NCBI GenBank assembly: GCA_032164295.1
Contig: JAJHTX010000007.1
Coordinates: 842,501-906,500, forward strand
Direction of reading: 5' to 3'
Length of the DNA: 64,000 nucleotides
Source: Inonotus obliquus
Lineage: Eukaryota; Basidiomycota; Agaricomycetes; Hymenochaetales; Hymenochaetaceae
Below, one piece after another: positions 1-9,897 of the stretch. Under the pieces are notes generated by a model. It saw nothing but the letters and a program-made list of their open reading frames with translations. It did no database searches and was not told the origin of the DNA. The stretch's first letter is position 1; every line of letters starts with the position of its first letter. The position numbers and the translations under genes were made by a program.

Positions 1-423
1 CATACTGAGAATAGAACGAGCAAAGATTCTACTATTTTAAATATGTAAAGTGAGAAACAAGGTATGTATGCATGTGTATGTGAATAGGTGGAAAATGGAA
101 GATGATCTGTAAAGTCAACGAAACTACTCTACTTATACAATCTATGAATGGGGGAGGTCGCAGACATGTGATGTACGCTGATCATGTATGATGCAGTGGT
201 GCTGTAGATCACATATAATATAATCAAGGTGTTACAGTATGAGAGACCTGACTCCCCAGCTTGACCTCTTGTACTCTCAGTGCAATACAGCTATTGGTCT
301 CTCAACTTGACTCAAAGCCTTTAGGCTAGCTAGACCTCTGAACTCTGACTTGACCTTCTAAGACAGGAAGTGTCCTTGTGAACTGAACCTCTGATTATAT
401 CATTGGTGGTTAAGTAAGACCTG
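1..423. other. AT-rich left edge, no gene seen
   Basis: No convincing coding sequence was seen on either strand. The stretch leads into the LTR-derived block and is probably repeat-derived, but I found no second copy of it within the window. Confidence 0.4.
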
Positions 424-867
424 TGTATTAGGACTTGAACTTTTTCCTTTTCTTTGCTTACCTAATTCCTTATTTGTCATCTTCCTTTTCTGTTTATGCT
501 TACTCATTCTTATTATTCATCCTGCTTAGTCACTCTTTACCAGAATGTTCCATAATATTCTATTCCCTCCCTTACTAATATTCTTATTAGAGTAATACCT
601 TCTCATGATTGGCATGTATATAAGTAGATAGTCTGACTTGTTTGTACCTCGTCGCACTATTCTTCTTACCATCACCACCATCTCTTAGGTATTTACTCAC
701 TGTCTGTACTAACTTTAATATATCTTCTTACTATCATCATCTCTTAGCCTACGTGATCGTCTCTGTTGTTATACAAGTCTTTGATGTTTGAGACAGCATA
801 CCCTAAGCTCTGGTGTGAGAGACCTCGACTCTGTTCGAGTACCCTAAACCTAGTGTTTTTCATAATA
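424..867 (+). mobile_element. LTR family A, copy 1 (degenerate solo LTR)
   Basis: This stretch matches, in inverted orientation, bases 1692-2075 over nearly its whole length. It has a TATA-like TATATAAG at 617-624, and downstream it repeats a short pyrimidine/ACC-rich motif that ends in CTCTTAG (about 676-688 and 737-748). The edges are placed by comparison with the other copy, which begins TG and ends CA. Here the last dinucleotide has become TA, and no target duplication is recognisable. The many C-to-T type differences suggest an old, mutated copy. It is a repeat, not a gene. Confidence 0.6.
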
Positions 868-924
868 CTATGTTGCCTTAACACCTACCAGATCAGTACC
901 ACTGAATTAATAGTTAATATACCA

Positions 925-1030
925 GCTAGTGTTGTTCAAGCTTACCTCCTCTCTCTCCTTTTCTCTCTCTCTGATCAAGTTAGTGTAGTTTGGCTCTCTA
1001 TTGTGAGCTAGCCTAAGTGTATTATTGACA
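925..1030 (+). repeat. LTR family B, 3' end fragment with C-to-T decay
   Basis: This segment repeats the end of the family B LTR seen at 2076-2179, with the same order of motifs (a pyrimidine-rich CTCT run, then GATCAAGTTAGTGTAG, then the terminal TTGACA/CTGACA). The differences from the intact copy are mostly C to T or G to A. The 5' part of this copy is too diverged to delimit by eye. Confidence 0.55.
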
Positions 1031-1396
1031 TTAGAAACTAGACAATTTCTACAAAATTTTTTTTTGTACAAATTAAAGGTAAACATAGAACAATACTTAC
1101 TATATATTAAGTTGAGTGATTCTTCAAGTTGTTATTAAGGAAAAGAAGTTGGGAGAAATGCATAAGTACTAACTTAAAAGGAATAAAATAAGTATGTGAC
1201 CTAGTGAAACTACTGCCCGGAAACATACCAGATTGATTTAATTGAACGAGAATAATTTCCAACTCTATGTATAATTACTTATCTTATTTATATAGAAGGT
1301 AAATATTATTTTTTCTATATAGATAAGAGAAGAAGGTACGAAATACGCCAATAGAGGTCTATATATTTAAGAGATATACTACTGAAAGAGGTATAT
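1031..1396. other. AT-rich spacer, no gene seen
   Basis: Low-complexity AT-rich DNA between two LTR-derived copies. I see no coding frame or repeat match worth naming. Confidence 0.4.
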
Positions 1397-2179
1397 TGTC
1401 ATGAACACTTTTATTTATTTCTTTTCTTTTATATTTCTCTTTGTTTATGTCACCACCTTCCTTACTAATCGCACTTACTAACTTCTTATCACTAATCATT
1501 ATCCCTTACTAATCCTTTTCTATCATCTGACCTTAGTCTATTCCGAAAGATTCTGGGAACATTCTATGATGTTCTATCTCATTTTATGACTTGTATATAG
1601 ATAGTAGATAGTTCAAGTGCTCTCAGGGTATAAATAGGAGATATGTTCACCTGTACTCTCCAGTTTCGACCTTGTCAATACACCGGCTAGTTGTTATGCG
1701 AAACGACGGGTTCGGGAGGTACTCAAACGGAGTCGGGGTCTCTCACACCAGAGCTTAGGGTACGCTGCCTCAAACGTCGAAGACTTGTACAACGACGGAG
1801 ACGATCACACAGGCTAAGGGATGGTGGTAGTAAGAAGAATAGTGAGACGGGGTACAAATGAGTCAGACTATCTACTTATATACACACCAGACATGGGAAG
1901 ATATTACTCTAAGAAGAATATTAATAAGAAAGGAAAATAGAATATTACGGAACGTTCTGGTAAAGAGTGACTAAGCAAGATGAATAATAAGGATGAGTAA
2001 GCATATACAGAAAAGGAAGATGATAAATAAGGAATTAAGTAAGCAGAACAAGAAGGAAAAGTTCAAGTCCTAACACTAGTGTCGTTCAAGCTCACTCTCC
2101 TCTCTCCTCTCTCTTCTCTCTGATCAAGTTAGTGTAGCCTGGCCCTCTATTGTGAACTGGCCTAAGTGCATCGCTGACA
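1397..2179 (+). mobile_element. Solo LTR family B (+), split by a later solo LTR
   Basis: The element begins TGTCATGAACAC and ends GCTGACA, so it has TG...CA ends. After removing the insertion at 1692-2075 and its 5-base duplication it is about 394 bases. A TATA-like TATAAATA lies at 1629-1636. Its flanks are TATAT (1392-1396) and TACAT (2180-2184), which fit a 5-base target duplication with one C/T change. An inverted copy of the whole sequence starts at 2304. No internal retrotransposon sequence is attached, so this is read as a solo LTR left by recombination. Confidence 0.75.
1692..2075 (-). mobile_element. Solo LTR family A, copy 2, inserted in LTR B
   Basis: This is a 384-base unit with TG...CA ends on both strands, flanked by the perfect 5-base duplication CTAGT (1687-1691 and 2076-2080). 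The inverted family B copy near 2395-2415 has a single CTAG site with no insert, so the pre-insertion state is visible in the same window. The TATA-like TATATAAG is on the minus strand, which sets the orientation. It aligns with 424-867, and more weakly with 2769-3269 and about 5673-6257. Confidence 0.85.
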
Positions 2180-2582
2180 TACATACAATAATATTAGATA
2201 GAGTAAAAGCTTAGTTGGATAGACTCTTAAGCTTCAATAGTAATATATCAATGGTATATCTAGCAATTAATGCTGACGATATATATACTTTTAGCAATGT
2301 TAATGTCAGCGACATACTTAGGCTAGCTCACAATAGAGAGCCAGGCCACACTAACTTGATCAGAGAGAGTAGAGGAGAGAGAGGGGAGTGAGCTTGAACG
2401 ACACTAGTCAGTGTATTGACAAGGTCGAAATTGGGGAGTACAGGTGAACACGCCTCCTACTTATACCCTGAGAGTACGTAAACTATCTGCTATCTATATA
2501 CAAGTCATAGAACGAGATAGAACATGAAAGAATTGTGCTGAAATTTTGATTCGATTAGGAACACCGATCGAAACTACCCCGG

Positions 2583-3715
2583 ATGGGACCGGTTAATTTC
2601 ACTGGCCGGAGACGATCAGGATCGACACCGAGAAGCGGAGAACACGCACATCTAATACAATCCAAAGCCAACAATCAAGAAGCATCGGCTAGCAACGCTA
2701 ATCCCAACGATCACACTAAACCTTTGCAAACGATGCAGCAAGTACAGCAACCTCCAACTGTTAGAAAGTGTTAGGACGGACGAGGTGGCGGTGCACGCTC
2801 GAGGCCTGTTCTCACAAAGGTCGTCTGGGAACAACCTTTACTGCGTCTTGAGGGGGAGTACACAGTCGTCGGCGACGTACGTCTAAGGTGGATGACCTTG
2901 AGTAATGCACACGTCTAGGAACAGTATACGGCTAAGACGTCGTGGTGGTAAGTAGATTGAATAAACTAAGTAAGTACAAGAGAGGAATACCTAAGACGTC
3001 GTGGTGGTAAGTAGAAGAGTCGAGTGGAGAAGACAAGACAAGATCTATCTACTTATATATACCTGGATTGTGGGAAGGTATTACTCTAAGAAGGTGCTGC
3101 GCAGCAGCATAACAATATAAACAAACAAATAACGGGGCCCGACGAGTAAGCAAGAATGAGTAAGGGTGAGTAAGCGTCATCGGGTTGGGGCGGAATTAGT
3201 AATGCAGTATTAGTAATATAATGGAATATGAAAAATAAGAAAGGACAAAAAAGGAAAAGTGTTCTTACAGAAAGGTAGTGTTATCCATCATTAATAAGCC
3301 AATAACTATGAGCGTCCTACGTTGGATACAAGAACGATTAACGGCAGTAATACAAGTACTAGAACAGCCCATCGTTCCCCCGACACCGCGAAGCAATATA
3401 TTACGATGTTGCAACATATGCCGACCAGCTAAAGAACTAGCCGGAGGACTAATGCGGGAACTAATCAGAGAGATCACATACGGAGATATAATGAATGGGC
3501 AAGCCGACATAATGATACGACGTCGATTCGTGAAATTAACCTACGACCCTAATCAACAAATACAAAAGGCTTATGAAAGAGAAATACGAGTGTTATCCTA
3601 CGACGCCGGATACTTCGTAATGATGATCGGAATACGAAACGTAGCACAGGAAGGGAGACACAAACAGTGTGACACAGCTATAGTGGATATCGGCATTGCT
3701 TATAAACGAGACTGA
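2583..3715 (+). pseudogene. Unrecognised retroelement ORF split in frame by a solo LTR
   Basis: An ORF starts at 2583, runs to base 2768, and resumes in the same frame at base 3275, reaching a stop at 3713-3715. The interruption is exactly the solo LTR 2769-3269 plus one copy of its GAAAG duplication. Before the insertion this was therefore one open frame of about 208 codons. The first part is Ser/Asn/Gln-rich and low complexity. The second part is richer in hydrophobic and basic residues and has a few cysteines, but I see no zinc knuckle or enzyme motif. A gag-like structural protein is possible from its position near the element's 5' end, but this is inference. Confidence 0.5.
2769..3269 (-). 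mobile_element. Solo LTR family A, copy 3, inserted in the ORF
   Basis: A 501-base unit starting TGTTAGGA and ending TCTTACA on the plus strand, with perfect GAAAG duplications at 2764-2768 and 3270-3274. Read on the minus strand it has the family A layout: a pyrimidine-rich start, the TTAGAGTAATACCTTC motif, a TATATAAG box, then two copies of a motif ending GACGTCTTAG (plus-strand complements near 2935-2950 and 2993-3010). It is longer and more GC-rich than copies 1 and 2, so it is a subfamily rather than a recent sister copy. Confidence 0.8.
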
Positions 3716-5672
3716 TAAGGAATGAACGAGAGAACTGCATACACTTGGGGACATTGGATAATGAATTACATAAGTTGAGGATTACCATACGGGTACACCG
3801 TAATGGAAGTAAAGACGGAGCAACACGGCGGAGTAATACACTTACAAGGAGTACAAGGGACGACGCTACAATGCGCAAGGACAACACCAGGATACACACG
3901 AGTGCAAACAATTCGGAATTGGTTAACTATACCTTGGCCAATCCTGCCGATACAACCAAGAATGGAAATACAAACGAGGGAGAGACAAGAACAGCTGACT
4001 CAGCAATTATCTAGAATAGCTGAGTTGGATCAAGTACCGATGCCAATGCAGGAATCAAACCTGTCCACAAGATGGTACCGCCCACTAAACTAAACTAAAC
4101 AAGAGAAGGCTAGTAGCACAGAAGTAGTAAGATAAGGAAGGAAGAAGAAAGGAAAGCACAGACCAGGTATCATAAGAGAGAGAGACAGATTAATACTAAA
4201 AACGGTAAGTAACAAGGTAGTAATGTCACACATGTAAATTAGTATATAAGGAGGCCATGATAGAGCCGACCTAGCAGTTTAATCCAAGTCAAGGGACCCT
4301 ACCATAAGTCCCTAAGTTAAATCATTAAACATCAATCACCTTGCGAGCCAGTAAATTACTAGTAGCGACGCGGCTGAACTGACCCGATTGTGTGAAATCA
4401 AAGTAAAGCTAAAATACGGATTGCAACTAGATTGTTCTCCCTATTGTCTGCACGGTACGACCTACTCCCAACGTGGTGCGATTCCCGATATTCTCTTATC
4501 GTGAATAACAATCAGTATAGGAACCGCGTATCCACGCCGATCTAATACTGTACGACTATAATATCAGGTTTGACTGCAATACCAGTTAGTTGCTAGTTGT
4601 TTCAGATCGGATCAGCTACACAGTCCACTAAGGTGATTAGCAATTCCATAACCAGTATTGTAGAATTTGGATTAACCCCTCAAATAGAGGAACTAGCCAG
4701 ATCGGTCCGTCGATCAGAGATCAATGAACCCTCCATGGAGATAAACACCAACGGCTTGCTATAAATGCAGAAGAGTGCGACAGATCATTGAAGACCTACA
4801 CAAGATAATACTACGGGAGGCAACGAGCATGTTGACGTATCATGTGTCCAGCGAACAAGCAACAGCTTATCGAGAATACCACAATCCCCTGGAGGTCATT
4901 CGAAATCGCACGAGGTCAACAATAGCAATGGATACGACAATAGGCATGCAACCAAAGACGCACTGGACAATAGTAGGAATCCACGACATAATAGCACTCG
5001 AGTGCCCAAGCACCTTCATGGAGATCAGTGCAGACTATGTTACAAACCGCCGATCACCAATAACAGCAGTATAGGTTGCAAACACACTCAGGGAACTATA
5101 GGCATACTGCAAAGCCATTCAACTACAAGAAAACCTATACCTAGGCTGGAGGATACCTTCGAACGATACTTGACGAAGTGTATGGCTACTCATCGCCATA
5201 GGCAACTACGTCAAACCACCTTGGTTTCCCCACGATGATATCCGATGTCAAATCACACTTGATGGCCCCGAACAAGAGTCCCGAGGCGACAAGCAAATCA
5301 CAGCCTTCATAGCCCCAGATGCTATACAACAGAACCCTGACGGAATTCCTTAAACTCAAGAGCAACTGCGGACGAGCGAACTTTAACTATAGCGCAGCCA
5401 TGCAAAACCAATGGCATATGAACATGCATTCAATGACTCACTCACTGACTCACTCTATGCACAGGGCACAGCACAAGGCCGACCCCGAGCATAGGTTTCA
5501 ATTCAGTTCAAGTCAAGATGAGTCAACACTGAGTCATCACCTTGCACAGTGCGCAGTCGATGAGTCAATCCGCAGCAGAACAATAGGAATACCAGACGAG
5601 TTTGGAAGCTAGAACAACGAATCAGATCGAGAGTAGGAACTACGGAGCGTAGGAAGCGGTCCGTCCACAACA
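3716..5672. other. Interior of the 4.15 kb insertion, short unrecognised ORFs
   Basis: Several short plus-strand frames occur (about 3745-4093, 4775-5238 and 5319-5612). None shows a motif I can name. The stretch 4217-4330 contains TATATAAG and runs into a small region that could be another LTR start. In the frame 5002-5238 there is a Cys-x2-Cys pair and a later Cys-x-His, too loose to call a zinc knuckle. These frames may be parts of a decayed retroelement polyprotein. Confidence 0.3.
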
Positions 5673-6257
5673 TGAGGAAAAGGTATAAATATTACGACGT
5701 CCTTTTCATTTTCCTTATATGGCCTTTCTTTCATTTTCGTTGATGCATATTTACATTCCTTTAACCACATTCCTTACTTAATACATACAGGCTTAGCTAA
5801 TCACAATCTATAACAACTTTATCCCGCCATTTTCCTTTTATTCCTTTTCTATTTTCTCATTACTCATCTTCGCTGACTCATTATTCTTCTTTCCGTTTAA
5901 CCCAACGACACTTACTCATCTTTACTCATTCTTGCTGACTCGTCGGGCCCCGTTATTTATTTGTTCATATTTACTTGCTGCTGCACAGCACCCATTTAGA
6001 GTAGAACTTACCCGCGACCAAAGTGTATATAAGGCTAGATCAGAGAGCTAGAGATTCCCTACTCTCTTGTTCTAGTACTATCACCTACGTCGCAGGTAAG
6101 CAGTACAAGTACTTGTGCCTTAGACAGACATGCTAATCTAGTACTATCACCTACGTCGCAGACTCCGGTCTTTTGTGATTTAGTGGTAGCTCGCTTTCTT
6201 GCCTGTCGACGTCTCTGATCCTTGCGATCGACGTCTCTGACTGCGCAAAGCATAACA
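5673..6257 (+). mobile_element. LTR family A-like copy 4 (edges uncertain)
   Basis: Bases about 5900-6060 are an inverted match of 3050-3190, including the shared CGGGCCCCGTTATTT core and the TTAGAGTA motif. A TATATAAG box lies at 6026-6033. It is followed by two exact copies of a 24-base motif with CTAGTACTATCACC at its start and CGCAG at its end (about 6072-6095 and 6137-6160), the same twin-motif layout as the other A copies. The start (TGAGG at 5673) and end (CATAACA at 6257) are guesses from TG...CA. I found no target duplication. Confidence 0.5.
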
Positions 6258-6849
6258 ATGAATAGTTGTAGACTTAGACCGTAGCTCCCCATCTTTCTTT
6301 CGATCCTCTTGTCTACCGAGTCCTCTTAGGCATCTAGCTTCTAATCTGAAGACCACCTAATCTGCTTAACCTCTCTTACTCCACAGCATGGAACAATTGA
6401 TTAGTCACCCACCGACTGGAGAAGCTTGCAAACAGCAACCTACCTGCTTTTGGCTGGGTACTTGTCCTACTAGCCTGTCAACGAGGTTGAGGCTCGACTT
6501 GGTCAACTAAACATGAGCGTCTGAGGCAACACTTAGTATACTTGGGGATCTGCCCTGCTTGTGAAAACTGAGTAGGCTTCGGAAACCCTTAGAAAAGCAT
6601 CACTGAACCCGTAACTAATCGGACCGTCCTATTATGGTTACTGTATAGTCCCTTTAGGGCGAGCATTTTTTAACAGAACATCATAGAATGTCCCTGGAAT
6701 CTTCCAGAACGGACTAAGGTCAGATGATAGGAAAGGATTAGTAAGGGACAAATATTAGTAATAGGAATTTAGTAAGCATGATTAGTAAAGGAGGTGGTGA
6801 TATAAGCAAAGAGAAATATAGAAGAAAAGAAATAAAAGTGTTCATGACA

Positions 6850-7413
6850 GCTAAATAAATTTCTGCACTATATGTATCTTATTATTCTAATAATGACGAT
6901 GACCTGCAGGAAATATAATCAATACTACTAATTCTCAATCAGCTGTACTGAATATTCAGTTTAAGCAATAGCCATAAAGTATTTCAATGGCTTTTTATGA
7001 GAAAAACGGCATGATATCCTCAGCAGCAGATAGAGATAGTATAAAAGGTATAACAATAATACAAGATCATTATTATAATACATATAAAGCAGTTATTTAG
7101 ACTCTGAATAAATAAATCATGGGACACTTTTTTGATGCAGATTGTCACTCCCAAGTATTTCCAATGATTTAATTCCATGCTTCAGACAGTATTAATGCCC
7201 AGAGCAGGAATCGAACGTGCGGATTATTCCATAAAAGGTGAGTGTTTCCCAAGTGCCAAGACGAGCCTCTCCAGGGAAGATTTATTATTCATCGGCCATT
7301 GCAAAGCGGTGAATTGGTGAGTTCAGTGGGAAATCAAAGCCGGCGTCCTTTACTTTCGTTGCCGTCCTTTTCTTTGCTTCTGTCCTTCGTCGTTCTCAAA
7401 TCGCGGCGCGTCG
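6850..7413. other. AT-rich transition into the gene-dense part
   Basis: AT-rich sequence without a coding frame up to about 7200, then the probable 5' untranslated region and promoter of the stress-protein gene. At 7203-7217 the minus strand resembles the T-arm of a tRNA, but the rest of a cloverleaf could not be found. Confidence 0.4.
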
Positions 7414-9601
7414 ATGAGCTCTGACAAACCTGCGTCGTCGCCCTTGGCGTATCCCAAGCGGCTCAGTTGGAGGACCAGGTACACAGCATCAAGGGACAGG
7501 GATGCGCTCTCTCACTCGACCCTTGTAAGCCCGCCTGAGGGCAAAGAGGTCGTCAACTACTCTCCTACTCCTTCCACCCATACAGCCGTGGGCGGTGGCC
7601 TTCCCTTCACTCGTTCTTCTTCTTCTTCTGCCATCTCCAATTCACCCTACCCATCTCTTCACGGTAACAACGCTGATAGACCTTCTGTTCCTAATCGTCG
7701 TTTTAGCACAAACAGTCTAATGACGAAGGAACAGCTCGATCAGGAAGCATCCAAAATCATCCTCAATGCTCTCGAACGCACTTCCTCGCAGGTGTCTCAG
7801 GATGCCCCGGTCCCAGCCCCTGTTTCGCAGCCTTCGCGTTCATCTGGCGCATTCAGTCGCAAGTCTTTCAGCTCCATGATGGGCGGACTTTCTGGCGGAT
7901 TGTCAGCACTTTCTCTGACACGTGGCGGTGGAGACGATAGAGGACGCTCGCGCACCAAGGAGGACGGGAAGCCGCGGTCATCATCAGCTATCTCAGATAA
8001 GTCGATGGACGAATCCGACATATCTACTGCCAATCGGGCGCGGAGTACATCCCCTTTTCGCCGACGAAAGCTGTTTCTTCGCGACCCATCCCCTTCAGTC
8101 GAGGCCTTGAAGTTGTCTCAGTCCGATGTCGAATCCGATTACGAAGGCTCCTCTTCGCGTAAATCAATTCGTCCTCGGAATGCCTTTTCCGAGTCACTAG
8201 AAGCATCATCCGACGAATCTGAGGACGAAGGTGATGACGAGAATGATTCGGAGGAGTCCTGGAGCGAAGACGACGCATTCGATCCTATCACTATCCAGAA
8301 CACGGAGCAAAATTCCCTCGTGCCAGAACCAATGGAGGTCGATATATTTGATGGTCCAGATCCACTTGGCGAAGGTGTTAATATCGTTGTGCCACATGAA
8401 CCGTATTTCCCTAGCACACTCAATGGCACAAGCGGCAGGAACCCGCGCCGCCGGAAGTCGACGAAACAAGTTTCTTTGCCACTTACGACGAGTAGACCGG
8501 AGTTTAAACGTGATCGATGCATCATCACTCTCACTCAGGGTGATCCCACTCATACGCTCGAGGCCAGTGGCCGTCGTTCTAAACGTTACGTTGTCGCAAG
8601 TGATTTGAGCGAGGAAAGTCGATACGCAATCGAGTGGGGGATCGGAACCGTCCTGAGAGATGGCGATGAATTGTGCGGGCTTTCTTTCTGTCCTTCGTAC
8701 AGATTACTGATTTGGCTTTAGGATTATAGTCTCCGTGATTGAGAACGAGGCCAAAAGTATGAATTTCCTTGCCTCAGACAACCGTGAGCTGCTCTAATAC
8801 GGTGTCAATGTAGTCGACCCTCCACACCCTAATCCTGCCGATCGTGTTTCGAAGTTGCGAAATCAGCAGGATGTAAGTCTTTCTAGCAATCACTTCTTAC
8901 ATGCAATTTGGATTCACCCTGCGCCGTAGCGACAAACGCTAGCATACATCCTTGTCCGCCAAGTTATTGGTCTGCTCCAGAGAACCAAACTGCACGTGAA
9001 AGTTATGTGCCAGGCGTGGCATGCCAAAAACAGTCGACACATGCTCCTTGGTGAGTTCTTATTTTCGCGAATCACGAACAGCAGTGTAATGTATTTGCAG
9101 ACATTGTGGACTACTACGAGCCAGTCATGTTGATAGTGGGCTCCCGTGGACTCGGACAGTTGAAAGGGTAAGCCAGCGTATTCTATTGCGATTTGTTGAA
9201 TGTACTAACAATCCTAAACGACTAGTATACTCCTTGGGTCGACATCTCATTATTTGGTCCAGGCTAGTATAATTCGGTTTGATATAATGATCGCTATTTG
9301 CTCAGCTCTTTTCGTGTAGAGATGCTCCGTTCCTGTCATGGTCGCACGCCGCCGTCTTCGCCGTCCCGCTCGGCGTTCTGCCCATCTCTCCTCTCATCGT
9401 GCTCGTGTGTCTCTCGCGGAGGCTGCTGGTGTTGAACGCGTCACTCCGAAGGTCGACCGAGAGGTCGAGAACTTGCGCGATCAGCTGGAAAGAGATGACG
9501 ATCGTGGGAATGAAAGAGATGATATCGTAGATGGTGATGATGAAGACACGGAACATGAGACTGACACGGTGCAAATTGGCGAGAAGGTCGCCGGAGATTA
9601 A
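7414..9601 (+). CDS. Universal stress protein (UspA-domain) with long disordered N-terminus
   Basis: The first exon (7414 to about 8674) encodes some 420 Ser/Arg/acid-rich residues, then the start of a UspA fold (RSKRYVVASDLSEESRYAIEW). Six short exons follow; in order they read IIVSVIENEAK, IDPPHPNPADR, RQTLAYILVRQVIGLLQR, VDYYEPVMLIVGSRGLG and LLGSTSHYLVQ, ending in CSVPVMVARRR and an acidic tail. The G-x2-G-x9-G-S/T nucleotide-binding signature (GSRGLGQLKGILLGSTS) is complete, so ATP binding of the MJ0577 type is expected. Family members respond to stress; the exact role in fungi is poorly known. Total length is about 620 residues. The intron at 9263-9319 seems to start with GC instead of GT. 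The gene is convergent with PET127. Confidence 0.85.
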
Positions 9602-9897
9602 GTTGAACAACTAGAAATGAAGTATCCGAAGTATCAAGCTGCTTCGGTAGAGAACTAAGTTAAAGAATTGTACTGTACGCTCAGCTGAGAACCGAACTGG
9701 ATAATAAAGTCATGCATGCATGCCACGCGCAACCTTTAAATGCCACTCACTTTTGGTTTACTGCCAAACCGAAGATCGTTTACAACTGGTTGCCGAAAGC
9801 TTGAAGACACCCTAATCAGAACTACTGTGTTTCCTTGTTTGAACAATATGGTCATCCGCTGGCGTTGGTTCATCTGGTCATCCGTTGTCATGGTTTC

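Larger units (their letters stand above)
2525..6675. mobile_element. 4,151-base insertion with TG...CA ends and GAACA duplication
   Basis: The element begins TGAAAG and ends TTTTTTAACA, and is flanked by GAACA at 2520-2524 and 6676-6680. The uninterrupted LTR B copy has one GAACA at the matching place, so both edges are exact. TG...CA ends and a 5-base duplication are hallmarks of retroviral-type integrase. I could not find direct terminal repeats at its two ends, nor reverse transcriptase, RNase H, protease or integrase motifs. It may be a non-autonomous or badly decayed LTR element. It contains two further A-type LTR copies. Confidence 0.7.
2304..6849 (-). mobile_element. Solo LTR family B (-), split by a 4.15 kb insertion
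   Basis: Bases 2304-2524 and 6681-6849 together form an inverted copy of the LTR at 1397-2179. They are separated by the 2525-6675 insertion and the second copy of its target duplication. Without the insert the LTR is about 390 bases, close to the 394 of its partner. The outer flanks are GTTAA (2299-2303) and GCTAA (6850-6854), a 5-base duplication with one C/T difference. Confidence 0.75.

Noticed and set aside
766..1011. 81-codon frame in the LTR block
   Set aside because: It starts at TTG, crosses from an A-type LTR into a B-type fragment, and its translation is not protein-like.
7196..7270. tRNA-like T-arm on the minus strand (GTTCGATTCC followed by TGCTCTGGGC)
   Set aside because: The T-stem has a mismatch, the matching 5' acceptor strand is missing, and no anticodon arm folds, so no tRNA is called.
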